From Opisthorchis felineus (Eukaryota; Platyhelminthes; Trematoda; Opisthorchiida; Opisthorchiidae), in assembly GCA_004794785.1 (NCBI GenBank), contig SJOL01008796.1, positions 166,633-230,632 of the forward strand: a stretch of DNA of 64,000 nucleotides, given 5' to 3'. Within the stretch, counting starts at the first letter, position 1. Each line of letters begins with the position of its first letter. This document shows positions 1-45,158 of this stretch, piece after piece. Position numbers and translations under genes: made by a program. Under the pieces are notes generated by a model, which saw only the letters and a list, made by a program, of their open reading frames with translations, was not told where the DNA came from and did not search any database.

Positions 1-1789
1 GTAGTTGAGTGGGATCGAGGCTGTTGATTCTTTTATCCTATTCTTATTGTGTACAACGTGATTCCTCGTTTTGTGTCCGTTTTGCGCTTATACCACCTTT
101 CTTGTTTTAACCTGAACGTAAACCGCTCTTTGACCTTGTCATCGCACGTCTAGTTTAAATCAACCACGTGGGTTTTGCCATCGTGTGACGACTTTGTCTT
201 GAGTCGGTGTGAATTTGGATAGACATACCGTTTCCTACCAACATATCTGTACAGGATCCCGTTTGGAAAAAGCAGTTCCTAAGCCGGTGTATAGAACCCG
301 GCGTAGTCCCACGATTTGAGGTTTGTACAACTTTGTTACTGTATTCATAGTACCGTGTTTGTTGATAAACCCCCGTTAGCAAGATTGGACTTTTGGGTTT
401 TTGCGAGTAACTCAACGTGGCCCAGCTGATTACTGGGAGCGATCAACAGGAACAAAAGCCATGACAACATCAGGGGTGAATTGGCTGTCAATTCGCCTGT
501 AATGTGTCTGGTTGAATGTTTAGGTTTTTCACCCTTCATTTTCAGGATGTTTAAAGATGAAAAAATGATTGATTCGGCTAAAAGGTAGCAAAGTTCCACT
601 TTCGACAGCAACAATCATATCGACCCAAATAAAACATGAACCAGAACTGCGAAAACTAGACGCAAAACCCATACAACATATATGCATGAGTTAAATTCTT
701 AAAACCTGATGTTTAGTGCGAAGAACTTGAGAGAACGCGTAACTAGCCTCATGTGACCTGGTGCCCGCCCTCTCACACCGGGAAGCTTGTGACGAGAGCT
801 TGATGGACTGGTGTGAGGTATGATAATCCAAAAGAAAACAGCTAGGATGAAATGTCATCATCACAAATGGAATTTTAAAGATTCCCATTAACCTAGGAAG
901 TATAGTTTTCTCAAGCAATCAACGCGATTACAGTCATGCATTGCAGCGGGGCAGAGATGATAAACAACTGGAATGCAGCCACGACAAACTTTCTACCTGT
1001 CAATTAGCTACGCTAAGCAGTTACGCGACTGTGTCATCGTACTCGGAGGTAAACTCAAGTTGATCATCGATTTTGCACGAGCGGGAACAAGTCGTTCGCT
1101 AGATACCTATCAGGTGTACGATTCTGGTAGGGGCTCAGAGAACAGTTTAACTGAGTTGGAGGTCGCCAACAGGTGCTTTTTTGATATGTAAACAACTAGT
1201 CCATTGTGCGGATTTAGCCCAGAGAACTACCAACTTTCTGGCTAGCAATCATGATTGTGAATTAATAAACGATAGTAAGATCGGATAAACAAAACACCAA
1301 CCGGAGCGACCAAATACAGAGTGCTTTCTTTGAAACCAACGGATGTTTGTAAAATGTAGCCGGAGTTCTTCCATTCGACCTTATTTTTCTCAGGTTGTCA
1401 ACATCTGGCCCAACTTGTCATGACGAATAGAGAGAAGACGTCCACACATCAATTAACAGTGACTGACCTCTAATTATCTGTTACATCACTCAGACCCACA
1501 GTTGTTCGTGAGCTAGGACGATTAGTTTTTAAGGTAGCGAAGTTAACCAGCGAACTCCCCTCGAACATAAGGCATTCAAACGCTTGTAAACACTAGTGTT
1601 AACGTCAGACTGCATGCGTGCACCTGAAGGTCTCCCTCGTAAATTTCTATCCCCCATACTCCAACTCCTGTGGGTACGTACGGGTATACAGTGCACTTCC
1701 CCCCGAGTCTATTACGTCCAGTGGCGTAAAACAATCACGTTTAATTTTGTTACTCGAGGCTTCTGTCTACCTCTGAAATATCAAGGTAC
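1..1789. other. No recognisable gene or repeat
   Basis: I see only short frames without family resemblance and no match to the repeat families found elsewhere in the window. If the kinase gene extends leftwards, this may be intron or 3' flank. Confidence 0.4.
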
Positions 1790-2085
1790 AAATGGTCCTG
1801 GGACACCTGCTCACAGACATTAAGGACGCCGAAGACATGCTTCTCCTTGGTTCAGATCTCTTAGAGAAACAAACCAAATTAAATAATCTAGACGCACGGT
1901 TTGCTACACACCCTACACCTACAGTACAAAGACCGGGTGGGATAAAACCCAAAACTTATGCTAGCAGACCAGCCAATCGACACGGTAGATCAACTTACCT
2001 ACCCGGGAAATTGCATACGTTCAGTGGGCTGGTCAACGATGAGACGATTCCCCGAACCTACATCAGCATCACTGACAACAATACC
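1790..2085 (+). mobile_element. LINE reverse transcriptase fragment
   Basis: The plus-strand frames carry the segment after the RT catalytic motif: an LLLGSD stretch, LNNLDARF (LNNLN..F in the better copies), then in another frame MLADQPIDTVD and NCIRSVG, equivalent to the VVDKFVYLGSC block seen at 23.4 kb and 38.7 kb. At least one frameshift separates the two parts. The fragment meets the 3' end of a minus-strand LINE-B copy at about 2085. Confidence 0.65.
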
Positions 2086-2480
2086 AGATGAGAGCACTGG
2101 TACTTCACTGCCGTACAACCAAGTTAATCTATGTGAATAAGGCCTCATAATGGAAAGAAGAAAGAGGGGGATAGAGGGGGTAGCTAGGGCTAGCCTATCA
2201 CAAATATCCGAGGTGCATGTAACCCACACACTCAGTTAGACAATCTAGATAGAACCTCACAGCATGAATGCCACTGATATCGGTTAGCCATCATATCATT
2301 CAGTTCCTCCGATCTGGTACAGGGAGGGTCACGTGGACCCCATCCTGGAAGGCGAACAGCACCGACGGCACCCAAACATTTCGGAACATCCTTCATTCTA
2401 TTCTGCCTCTAGGTTTCCGTTACTCTGTATTAGGCACAGAAAAGAATGCTACTCTCGTCAGGCGGTAACTAGGCATGCAT
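2086..2480 (-). mobile_element. LINE-B 3' end fragment
   Basis: This segment aligns closely with 19260-19625 and 34000-34370. It runs from the LINE-B terminus (ATGAGAGCACTGG, then CCGTACAACCA), through GGCTAGCCTA, to the TGCCACTGA and TCCTGGAAGGCGAACAGCACC blocks. On the minus strand these encode the last part of the LINE protein and its 3' UTR. Similarity fades after about 2480, so the copy is 5'-truncated. Confidence 0.75.
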
Positions 2481-2724
2481 GGCTAGCCATCCTTCGGAAC
2501 TGGAAGAACATGGAGGCTTTTGCCAACGTTTGACGTCTATTGCGCCGGTGTGATGTCAGTTTGTCTATCAAGGACAGACTGCGACAATGCGATCCATACT
2601 AATTTGTGGTTCACAAACATGACTTCTATGCGCATGGATTGAACGAAAAGCCGTTAGTTGACCGTCGGCTTTCGGGTTAGATGGTTTAGGGGAAAGTAGT
2701 CCTCCCGCGACGGATTGGATAATC

Positions 2725-4925
2725 AAGCTTCACCAGCCGGGTCGCCTTACTCGATGCATACAGCAGGCTACAGCAGATGCCTTCCTTTCTGCCCCCTCCC
2801 TACACCCACTAATACAGCTCTCCTTGTAGGCGTATCAGTTAGGACTGACAACCCTGTTCTTGTTGTACCGGTCTTGGCGCAACAGCTGCGGATTAGCAGG
2901 CGCAGACTGTTTCAGGCACCTTGAAAGCAATCTCCGAGCCTCGACGTCCGGTTTAACTGGCTACTTTTAATGTTGGCACTCTGAAGCAAACGGAAAAACA
3001 GGCCGCTCTTGCTTGCGTACTGGCCTCTTTTGACACTGCTGTATGCTGCGTATCAGAAACAAGATCCAAGCACAGACACTGAGCTAATTTCCCCATCACT
3101 CTTCACTCACTTCCGGCTGCGCAACTCTGGTGATCCAGAGGCCGCTGCCACAGGATGTGCAGGGGTTGACAGGGTCCTGAGTCACTGAACGGAAAGATCC
3201 GTGCTTGACTGGATACCCTCTGCGCAGTTCGTCTGGCAGAGTCCGTTAAGGAATCCAACAAGAGGGAAGTTGGTCGTTGTCTGTTTATCGTAACCGCTTA
3301 CGTCCCAAACCCTAAAACCATAAAAAAACAACTTGCAGGACGCCCTGAGTATCCTCTTACGGCTTACTGAAAGCTCAGATGTCGTTGTGGTTGCCGGAGA
3401 TTCGAGTGCGCAGGTAGGAAGAATTAGAGCATCTGAGACTCAATTGAACGGTCGACATGGACTGAACTCGGTGCGCACAGACAGCGGTGAACGACTGCTT
3501 CAGCTTTGCGCTGACGGCATACTTTCCTTGTGCGGTACTTACTTCGGAAATGACTGAAGAATGCCAAGGTGACCGAAGATTAATTCGGTTCATCCGTACG
3601 ACGGGTCACCAAAAACCGTCGGTGAATGAAACGGTCAAGTAACAAAATGGCGCGACCGTCTTCAATAATGAAGGACGGACGTTAGGCCGAGCATTTCGAG
3701 CTGAAATTCCCGTGGTTACGGATTATCGAACTGCACTAGAACCCTGGAGGATGAGCCTGAAACCCTCTACGGCTTCCGAGGTTTATGACTGCATATGTTC
3801 CCTCGAGCGCAACCAAGCTCCTGGTCCGGATGGAATTGTTCAAGGATGGTGTGAAGTCTCCAGTCAGTGCTTGCCTGATCTATGTCTCCATCTGAGAAAA
3901 AGAGACTATCAAAAACTACCGGAATCGGTAATGGTACCTTTTTTATAAAAAAAAGTGGGCAAGTAGAGAAGACGGTACTCAACGAGAGAGAAGCTTGATT
4001 ACGGTCAACGAAAAACTTGGCGTCACTCGGCCTTCGTTGCCTTATGATGGCTTGCGAAGCATTGACTCGAGAGCAGCAAGTGGGATTCCGGCATTTTAGA
4101 GGCTACGTTGACGAAATCTTCACGCTCTGTCAGATGTTAGAACAACGCCATACGTACAAACGACTCACAATTTTGGTATTCCTGTTGACCACTCACAGTT
4201 ATAATTCTGTCGAAACGAACACTGGATGGCCTTCAAAACCCAGGTATTCAAATAGCTGCTGACGAAAGCATCAATCCGGAATATGCGGACATCGTTCTCA
4301 TCTTCGAAGGAGAGAAAAAGGCGCGCATTTCTGAGTGAATTGAGCAACGTCATCCGGTCCTTTGGCATGCGCTTTGTACCCACAAAGTGTGAGGTCAAGC
4401 TGGTGGACATGCAGTGGTTATAGCGCGAATTCACTGACCGGAAGGTCCGGGGTTCGAACCCGACCTCCGCACTTCAGGAAAATTAAAAAAAGAGTGTTCG
4501 GTTGTGTAACGGGGGCTTCAGTCGAAGAGGGTGTTCAGCACCAAGAGCTTCGGTGGTTTGGTCATGTACGGCGCAGGCATAGTCGTCACTTGTCTGGTCA
4601 AATTCAGAGTGGTGCAAGTAGAGATAGTCCACCTTTTACCTGACAAGTGGATATGAAAGAGGCCACGAAAAGTATGGATGCTGTCGGTGCGACTCGCCTT
4701 CCAGGATGGGGTCTGCGTGATCCTCACTGCGCCTGGTTGGAGACGCTGTAAGACAGCTGCTAATCGATGCCGATGGCGCTCCTGTTGTCACTTTCTACCC
4801 CGGATGTCTGAATGCGCGCCTGGAGGCGTAGGCACCTCAGAATGATCATGGTAGGCTAGCACTAAGTCCCATCCTCATTCGCTTTTATTCTTTTCTTCAC
4901 AAGGCTTTCAAATAAATTATGGCGG
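2725..4925 (+). mobile_element. LINE-C copy, degenerate and internally deleted
   Basis: Parts appear in LINE order. A 5' region with CAGCCGGGTCGCCTTACT (2735-2990) is shared with 31260 and 42300. An endonuclease piece follows at 3333-3557, with VVVVAGDSSAQVG (GDMNAQVG in other copies) and RLLQLCAD. RT blocks follow: RNQAPGPDGI (3805-3840), EALTREQQVGFR (4050-4095) and HTYKRLTILVFL. A RWFGHV motif lies near 4555. The 3' UTR ends at about 4925 and repeats at 42880-43000. The stretch between endonuclease and RT is missing, several frames are broken, and a SINE interrupts it near 4405. APE/RT-type elements copy their RNA at nicked target DNA; this copy cannot be active. Confidence 0.75.
4403..4482 (+). 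mobile_element. tRNA-derived SINE, head only
   Basis: The segment has CAGTGGTTATAGCGCGAATT followed by GACCGGAAGGTCC and the B-box GGTTCGAACCC. This is the tRNA-like head of the SINE that recurs across the window. The body is missing. It sits inside the LINE-C copy. Confidence 0.75.
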
Positions 4926-6035
4926 TGCAGTAACGAAGCATCACTGTTGAACACTGATGTTGTACTGTCGATGAGGATGAGAAATAATGAGAACTGGAGT
5001 TCGTCAATTCAACGAGCGCCTATTCCAAGCCAAGGAGCTAAAGCCTGCAAGATGCTGAGTTATACTCAGAGTTGTTGAACCTGGAAACAGAACGGGTTGG
5101 CTCTACGGCGACTGCGGTCGTGATTGAGCCGGCTATGTTGGACTGGTCGGCAGTCATTAGAAACACAGTGATTTGTCGGCGAGACCAGTGAATAGAGTAA
5201 ATTTACCGATGATGCCCTCGCCTTCCGACGTTATCAGACAGCTGAACCTGCGCTGAAAACAATGAGTGACTTTGCCTGCCCATCGCGACATGGACCGAAA
5301 CCGACCAAAATGACACGGAACATTTCGGTGCGTCAAGCCTACGATGGTGATAGGATTGATTTTCAATGATCATAATCCTATATACCAAAACCAAGGCTAA
5401 CTGGAGGACGGTAGGAGAGTATAATCTGGGCTTATCTTATTGGTGATATAGGCACCCGATCTACCCGAGACGTACATCACTGGGTCAAACTGCTGGGCTC
5501 ATTCCACTTGTCTGTAAGAAAAGCCATAACATTCCGGAGTACTAAGCTCAAAACGATGCTAGAAATGACGCCCTGTGATCACCGTTGTACTGACCAAGAT
5601 GTATAGTAACTAACATTAGCAAGCTATGTGTGCCTTGGATGAGTCTCATGAGTGGTCCACCAAGACCATCTAACATGGACTGACATGGGAGTAACCAGGT
5701 GGGCATATTGCTTCCTCGTGTACACCTTACGGTCTTATTTCCTGGAGCTTACACAGAGTAGGTGTCCATTTGGCACACGTGGCTCCGCGCAAACTCGCAT
5801 ATTGCATCACCAGTTGTGCACTAGAATCTACGGTACGGTTCCATGTAACAGGCAAATCCGGAAACCGATGCCAGCCAACCGTGTGCGTGCGTTGACGGTC
5901 CCAATATTGAGGAGACTGGATCTTTTTTTTCAAAGCGTCCAATCCATCCAGCTTCGAGTACACTTCTACTTTGCTTTGTCGCTTGCTTGAGCGCGAGACA
6001 CCTCACGAGTTCAGGTATGAGCTACCAACTGAGTC
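4926..6035. other. No recognisable gene
   Basis: The largest frame is a 112-residue ORF at 5652-5990 (+). It has no motif I know, and antisense frames of similar length overlap it, so I do not call it a gene. Confidence 0.35.
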
Positions 6036-6039
6036 CGTG

Positions 6040-6130
6040 ATTGGATTGATCCTGTCTGAGCCTGGGTACCCTGGTAACATCTCAGCCCTCGTGCTCCCCT
6101 TGGGTTGCATAACAGCTACGTACTGAAAGT
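6040..6130 (+). mobile_element. SINE body fragment, head missing
   Basis: TCCTGTCTGAGCCTGGGTA, then ATCTCAGCCCTCGTGCTCC and CTACGTACTGAAAG, match the tRNA-unrelated body of the SINE (compare 39925-40010). The tRNA-like head is absent, as expected of a 5'-truncated copy. Confidence 0.55.
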
Positions 6131-7560
6131 ATGTCACGGATGAATGACCGGACGTTTTACTTTTCTCATACCTTTGGTAGACAGTTTCACTTACACGGGG
6201 AAATTCCGAGCCAACTGACCGAATAAGTCTGAATAAGGCTTAACTGGTCCTCGTTTTAAAAGCCCTTTTGCTTGACGTTTTAACCACTTTTACGGGAATT
6301 CATAAAGCGCAAGCAAGGATGTCCAAGTTTATAAGAAATGAGCTTATCTCTATTGCAGAAACAATAGGCATCCGTGTTTTCAAGCCTAAACTTTGCGTAT
6401 AGAAATCCTTCGTATAGACGTTGAGTCTCACGTGGCGGGGGAGTCGCCTGTCATTCTCATGTGACTCACCGAATCCGTACCAGTTTTCTCAGTTTCTAAT
6501 ATTGATTATCGATTTCAGGCAGTTTTGATCGGTCCTGCTCGTTTTATACAGAAGAGAAATCGAAAAGGTCACGTTCGCTAGAATAACCCTGTTCTTATTC
6601 TATCATGGGAGTATTTCAGACACAATACCCATGAGCGCCGGTCGAACATAAGACGATTTCCTATATGATGTCTGAGAGATCGCCGTGCGTCACCATAATC
6701 ACCGACTGCTGGTATGCGATACCCGATGCATACGTGTCATTAAATATATGACTGTTAATGTTTACGGTTTTAATGCTTCGACGTCGGGCCGTTCACTTCA
6801 ATGTGGATGGGAGAAACGGATTCTTTCGAACAACAAACAGCCTTTAGACAAGCGAGACGGTGCGACGCCACCTGTGGTGACCATGTTTGTTGCGTTGTAC
6901 AGTAGTACGAAGCAAACCGCAAGCGAATCATCACTGACAGTTACACACCAGTAATACATACCGGTGCTTAACTGGCAGCGTAACAATGAGAAGTGGGTAG
7001 GAGTTAAAGCTTTGAATGTAGAGACTTGATACTGAAATAAGTTTCCTAGTTCGGCAGGTAGGCGGTTGCTTAGACATCAGTTTTCCCCCTTCTGGAGACA
7101 GCATGGATTAGATTATCGAGCCTTTCCGTAGTAGAGTACACTGTTTGGATGCGAACAGTACGACAGATCTCGATCTTACGCGCTGGGATTCCACCCTCTT
7201 TGACCGAAGCATGTTAAAAATAATGTTACTGTAGGAGAATGCGCCAAAAGCGGTGCAGCAGAAAGGAAGGTGGTACTCAAAACGCTTCCGATTGTGCCAC
7301 CGAAAAGGGTACATTCGGCACTTCTCTCAATAATGAATAGGACTAAAGAAGTCAGAGAGAACAGACTTTCCGATACGGAATGAAAAAACAAGTTCCCGAT
7401 CCTGGATAGTCCGGTGCATCTGAGCGAGAGGACTATTCAACCGAAATAGTGGATTGCGAAAATAGTATCCAGAGCACTGCAAAAAATTTCGAGACATCAA
7501 TGGGCGTACGGAACTGGAATTCCTCTATATACCTTCATACACAAAAATTGTGCACGCGTT
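6131..7560. other. No recognisable gene or repeat
   Basis: Only short frames are present on both strands, without motifs or similarity to the repeats recognised elsewhere. Confidence 0.35.
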
Positions 7561-7564
7561 TTTT

Positions 7565-7785
7565 CCCAGGAGACCGGCACCTCCATGTGAATAGAAGCAG
7601 CGATGCTGCCTTACTCCGCGAAAGGACGGGTTAGATAAGGTTTGCTCTAAAAACCGCACACTCCAATCACCAAACGGCTGAACGTGACCATTGTTCAATA
7701 TGGACGAATTACTTTTAAAACCGAAGAGTCTGGTGCTGATCAGAAAGAACCTGTTGTGAACAGCCGTACTAGGAGTCACACACTC
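7565..7785 (+). repeat. Two-copy dispersed repeat E, copy 1
   Basis: The stretch from GAAGCAGCGATGCTG through GGACGGGTTAGA, ACGGCTGAACGTGAC and CTTTTAAAACCGAAGAGTCTGGTG aligns with 23085-23280. Both copies lie a few hundred bases before LINE reverse transcriptase material, so this may be a 5' LINE segment. I do not recognise the family. Confidence 0.55.
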
Positions 7786-8369
7786 GTGCCTTAATCCCTG
7801 CGTCGTCTGACCAGGCCAGCCGTTTGCAGCCAAGTGGGTCAGGCTATTGAGTCACTGAATCCAGGTAGGGTCTTCCAAGAAAATCCTAACACTTGTTGTC
7901 TCGCGGTCCAGACCGCACAGTCAGAGGCTACAGACAAGGCTTCGAAAAAAAGCTCCCCACCCACTGCCTCGTGGATCAGACTTTTGAGTCAAATGCTCAA
8001 TAAGGAGTACCTCAAACAAACCTACTTCGACCTGGGCACTCGTGGAGTAAAATCTGTTCGCGCAGATTAGCAAGAGTAAACAGCCTCGTTAGCTTTTCAG
8101 CTCCAACTCTAGTTGCCAATACAACTCCATCTGTTTGTAGTTCTGATTTCAGCGTCACTTTCTAGTAATCTACCCAAACATACGCAACTAATACCAATGA
8201 ATCTGTTCAACGTGACACTGTCAGATAGATAAACGGACCAGCTTTGTTCACGACCATTCCTCTTTGAAAAATGATGCGTGTTTTGCCGCCAAAACCCGTA
8301 TATAAGATTACAGTAATGCACCAGAACATGGCCTAAGGTAGCCCAGTTTATTCACGGTTTACTCTTCGT

Positions 8370-10810
8370 GTGTCAGCTGATCGAGAAGCGGTACCCCGCG
8401 GTCTCAAAGACTTGGGAATTGCGTTGAGCAGGAATGCTGAAGATGCTGCGCTTGAATAAACTTCCATGAACAGCCAACTGTGTGCAGTGAGACTGACCAG
8501 GTCTGTCAGAATCCGCAACCAACAAGCTCAAACCCAAAAGCTACTGGTCATCTCCGCATACGTCTCAATAAACTGCAACGGTGACACTGTCAAAGACGCC
8601 CTTAATGGAGAAATTTCGAGACTCCAGTGGATAAAAAAGTACGCGAATATAAAGACTCCGGCTGGCGAATTGGATGCCTGGTTGGGAAGAATAGACAGGC
8701 ACGGGAGCTGTTTTGGCGGCAGATTTGGTGTAAATGGTCCCAGAACCGACAACGGCGACCAATTCCTACAGCTCTGCGCAGATCATCACCTATTTGTCAC
8801 TAGCACAAGGTTTCACTACAAATGTGAGCGTCACGTTACCTGGCCTCCTCCAAACCGTGAACAGCCAAGCACTCAGATTAACCGCATAGCAACTGGCTAC
8901 AGATGGCGCTCTTGTGTTCAAGACTGTCGGCCGTCAAGACAGTCTGTCAGGAGCAGTTGTCTAGACAACTTACGAACGCCAAACAGACCGGCCGATAAAT
9001 GAAGACTGGTTTGAAATCCGAAATGCAGTGCATTCGGCGTTTGACTGTATGCACCTCAAAACAAAGCCAAGACCAAATTCATGATGTATTTCGCGCCAAC
9101 TTACGTCCCTGTTCGAGGCGAGGAAGGCGATTCCGCCTGGGTGACAGTGTGATTCAGCCAGAAGACTGCGACTGACCTGCAGACTCAAAACTGGCCGGGG
9201 TAAGTGGTGGTTTAAGAAAGTTCAAGAAATGCAAAAGGTGGTGGCTATCGGAAATGGTCCAACTTTTTTGCAACCGATTCGCAGTACTGGGTCAAGGAGA
9301 GCAGCGGTTAGCAATGTCATTGCAGAAAAAGATGGCTTGAAAAAACCGCAGCTGGCATCGGTGGGCGGGACACTTCGAAGAACGATTTGGCTGGCAGAAC
9401 AACGATAATCGCGCCACGAGCTTCACAATGGGACGTGAAGTCAAAAACGAAACTGACCTCTTGAAGAAAAACAAAGCACCCGGTCATGACATTCTTCCAT
9501 CCGCCTTGATTAAGCGTGGAGGAAAAGGATCGTCCACAGTCTCACAAAACCTAATCAACGAATTTGGGAAATGAATGAAATACAAGAGGAATGGCAAATT
9601 TCTACTGTCATTCCCGCATTTTAAAGAGCTGTTATACCTTAATGCGAGAATCAGTGGGATACCAATCCAACCATTATCGCTCCTAATTTGTTCACAGGTA
9701 TTATCCTGGCAGGCTTGAGAGAGACAGTGGCGAAAACCAGCCGGGTCGTGAACGCAATGAAAATATCTTTAAGTTTCGACAACTTCTCGAGCATCGCCAC
9801 ACAAACAGAAGGCAACAACTGTTGTTTTCTTACATCTAAAAGCAGCGTTCGACTCAGTCGATCACACCCGTTTGTCTCAAAATTGTGCCGAACGTTTTCA
9901 TCACACTTCTCCAGTCCTCATACTTCAACAATCGCTGGCATATAAAAGTCTACGGAGAGTAGTCTTCAGAGTTCATCACCAAAAGTGGTCAGTCAGGACC
10001 GCCCTTTGTTAACTTCCCTCTTCAACTACGTAGTCCAATCGAGTATCGAGAAAATGCTCGCCGTGTCTTTTACCCCTGGTGTGAGGCTCTTTCCCGAGGA
10101 GAACCTTAAAGACCGGGAGTATTTGAATGATATCATGTTACGTGGTTCAGATTCTACCCAGGTACACTAAATAGTGTTGCATGCGATTCGGTATGCGCTT
10201 TGCACTTTCAAAGTGCAAAGTGCTATCACAAAATTGGTAGGGTCATGGCATCGGATCCACTGGGAAAAGTGAACAGATTTACCTATCTGGGTAGGCGCAT
10301 CGGTTAGGATAGCAGCATTTCTGACTAAGTGAATGCTAGAATCGCCAGAGCTCGTTCTGCTTTCTTTCAACTCAAACACCTCTGGGGTTAACGTGACAAC
10401 CTGTCGATGAAATGGCACCCAGTGTTGCTTTACAGTTGAAGCATGGCTACAGTAAACTGAGGGCAAAAGAAGTGTTTGTCCTTGACAATCGGTACTTACG
10501 AAGCATTGCATATGTATCGTGGAAACGTCGGATTAGCCACAAATCAGCTGCTTGTACAACTGAGAAGTTCCTTCGGCTGCATTAGCTTCGCTGGGTCGGC
10601 CGTGTGTTCCGTAATCCAGGTGATCTATTGCTTCGACGTATCGTTTGCTCAGAAAAGTACCGACTGGAGAATACCACAACGCATTACCTGCAGGCGGAGT
10701 ATGAAAACATGACCGAGAGTCTTGGCTGAATTGGTACATGTCGTCTGCGAGGTTTGGATGCCGAAGACTCACCACATCAGTGGTTGGAGGCATTCAGCAA
10801 CATGGTGGTG
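8370..10810 (+). mobile_element. LINE-A copy, endonuclease to C-terminus, degenerate
   Basis: It begins inside the APE-type endonuclease (GIALSRNAED, then an open frame at 8466-9002 with LLVISAYVS, RFGVNGPRTDNGDQF, LQLCADHHLF and INRIATGYRWR). The RT follows: KNKAPGHDILPSALI (about 9470-9515), a fingers region with stops, VVFLHLKAAFDSVDH in broken frames near 9820-9870, ADDIML near 10130, the thumb block NRFTYLG near 10265-10290, and a C-terminal GWVGRVFRNPGDLLLRR-like stretch near 10570-10640. The missing 5' end, stops and frameshifts mark it as dead. The 178-residue ORF is part of this element and not a host gene. Confidence 0.8.
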
Positions 10811-10984
10811 TTGCATCTGTTCTCTTGTTCTTAATCATTAAGCCACCGTTCTTTTTTGTTTGTTCTTCCGTATTCCCTCTATCCGATATTGTCCGCTGTC
10901 ATAAGCTGCGGCGACCCGACCCACCGTATATATGTACACGGCTCGCGGTTGTCAAACCGGACTGGACTGAATTCCATGTCACAC

Positions 10985-11080
10985 AGCCAACCTTTAGGGT
11001 TCCGCCACTCCGAATCAGGCAAGAAAAACAACGCTGTTCTCGGCAGACGTAAATCGGCATGCGTAGAACATGATCGAGTC
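10985..11080 (-). mobile_element. LINE-B C-terminal fragment
   Basis: CCGCCACTCCGAATCAGGCA and GTAAATCGGCATGCGTAGAACATG match 19555-19635 and 34300-34380, a segment of the LINE-B protein region on the minus strand. Only about 100 bp are recognisable. Confidence 0.6.
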
Positions 11081-11537
11081 AACTTAACGTGCAGTGCTGA
11101 GTGAACCCCTCAAGCGAGGCCACCCCCTCAAGCCGCTCCACCGATCACGAACAGTTCCGCTGCGTAATTCAGACGATGAAAGCATCGTAATTAACTAGTT
11201 GTTGAGTGAAACACTTTCACAACAACTCAGGAACGCACTTGAGTCTCCCGTTGACATCAAGCAAGTCTGCAAATGAGTGTGGGACTTCACACACAAACAC
11301 TAAGCGGAGCAGTATGTGTGTGCACTTGACAAAGTATAGTAATCGAGTGAGAAACGGATTTTGACAAAATGAAACGCTTCACCAGGCACAGGCAAAGTTT
11401 TTTCGACCATGAAATGCAAGTAACGCAAAGCTGGTGAACGGACCATCCGTGGAACCAATAAATTTTGAGAGTACGATAGAGGCGCAATTTTTGACGGATA
11501 GTGTACAGAAACCTCGGCATCCGTGTAAAAAACTTAC

Positions 11538-43721
<32,184 letters not shown>

Positions 43722-43738
43722 GACTTAGATCTTACGTG

Positions 43739-43799
43739 CTAAGTGCTAGCATTAGTGTAAAAGAAACTAATCAGAGCAGCCAAACGGGGAACAACTTAC
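43739..43799 (-). other. gsk3: Candidate mini-intron in the gsk3 5' UTR
   Basis: A consensus donor GTAAGT sits at 43794-43799 on the minus strand, followed by a pyrimidine stretch with TTTCTTTTACACTAATGC and AG acceptors at about 43746 or 43739. A 54-61 nt intron would match the 43- and 46-nt introns 2 and 3. No RNA evidence is available. Confidence 0.3.
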
Positions 43800-45158
43800 C
43801 CGATGTCCCGTCGAAATTCCGAAATGTGGATTCACGCAGCAATCATGTAAAAAAGAAAAGACAAACGATTAGAAAAGCGAAATAGAAGGCAAAAACCGAA
43901 GAAATAAGAGACCCTAAACCTACTGGGTATTTTTGACACCGAGCCATGCAGGCTGTCCGGTACGGAATAATCCTTAGCTTGGACCGACATCGGCAAACAT
44001 GACGCGCGAGAAAAAATCAAGAACAGCGCCACACCCTTAGTTCGTGAGTTCAGGCTGCACATAGTTCCACCTTGCGAAGGTTAGGTGTGATGAGGTCGCT
44101 GGAGTCTATTGTCTAGTCTATATTGTTCTCTGTAGGCTTCAGATATCAGCATTGGGTGCCTCGCGGGTACTTGGTTTCTATCCTTCAAAAATAGTGCCAC
44201 CCGACTTCTTCTGCGGTATCCCATGTGCTTAAACTATGAGTTAAAAACAACACCTTAAACAATTTGGCTCTATTATAGTTGCCCGTCTTCCTAAGTTTAT
44301 TTAACGTACCTCTGATTAACAGCGGTTGGTGTCTTGCGAACTGTCACTTCTTCCTGTAAGTCCCCCTCAGTTATCTTTCCGAACAGTAGTTTGGATTTCG
44401 TTTCTAAATTTACACCGTCTCCTCCTGGCTGACTTTAGGTTCGTATGACCGCGAGCCGGGTTATTTGGAAGTAACACTGCATCATGTCTAAGAATCTTCT
44501 GGAAAACGGTCCCATTTTCCCATTCCACTGAAGGCTGTTCCATTTTAGGCTTTTCAAAGAAAATGCTCACTTCCGCCTGGCAGAAGCAGGTTTGAACCTC
44601 ACATTTCCCGGCCCAGTAGCAGACGAAGTCAGATGTCAACACGCAGCGACCGCCATGCCCCAGAGGAGCCTTAACTACCAGTTGCTCAACGAAACTTCAT
44701 CCTCTGGTGATACACAGATTCAACAGAAATTGTATATGGTCTTCCTGCTAACTGTTAGTGCGCTAAAATGCTGAGTCCGTGACCTCTGTTTTGCAATTAG
44801 TCAGACCCGGTGTAAAATTTCCACTAGACCCGGCGTGCTGGAACTCCCATGGGAGGTCTTGAGGGAACCCAAGTCACCTATCGACAAAAGAAGCGTAAAC
44901 TGGCAACGGACAACGACGCCGAGAAGCAAGTCGGTTCTGCACGGTGCGTCACAAAAGGATATAAGAATGGTATCCGAGAGAACAAACAGAGCGGAAAGTA
45001 ACGCATGTTTCGAGTCATTCGAAAAATGGGGACGCCGTCCACCGCGATCTCGCAAGAGTGGCATTTTGTGCGGGCCAAACCTTGGTGAACGCGATTATAA
45101 ATGGCCGTTCAAAGTTATCCGAAAGCTTGTTGAATGGACTAAGGTACTTTAGCGCTAT

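Noticed and set aside
8466..9002. 178-residue open frame as a host gene
   Set aside because: Its motifs (RFGVNGPRTDNGD, LQLCADHHLF, INRIATGYRWR) are those of the LINE endonuclease, and the RT follows in order.
11287..11537. Continuous 272-residue frame as the true end of the kinase
   Set aside because: A consensus GTAAGT donor lies at the point where composition changes from Ser/Arg/Asn-rich to hydrophobic, so the frame past 11538 is probably intron. It is kept as an alternative in the findings.
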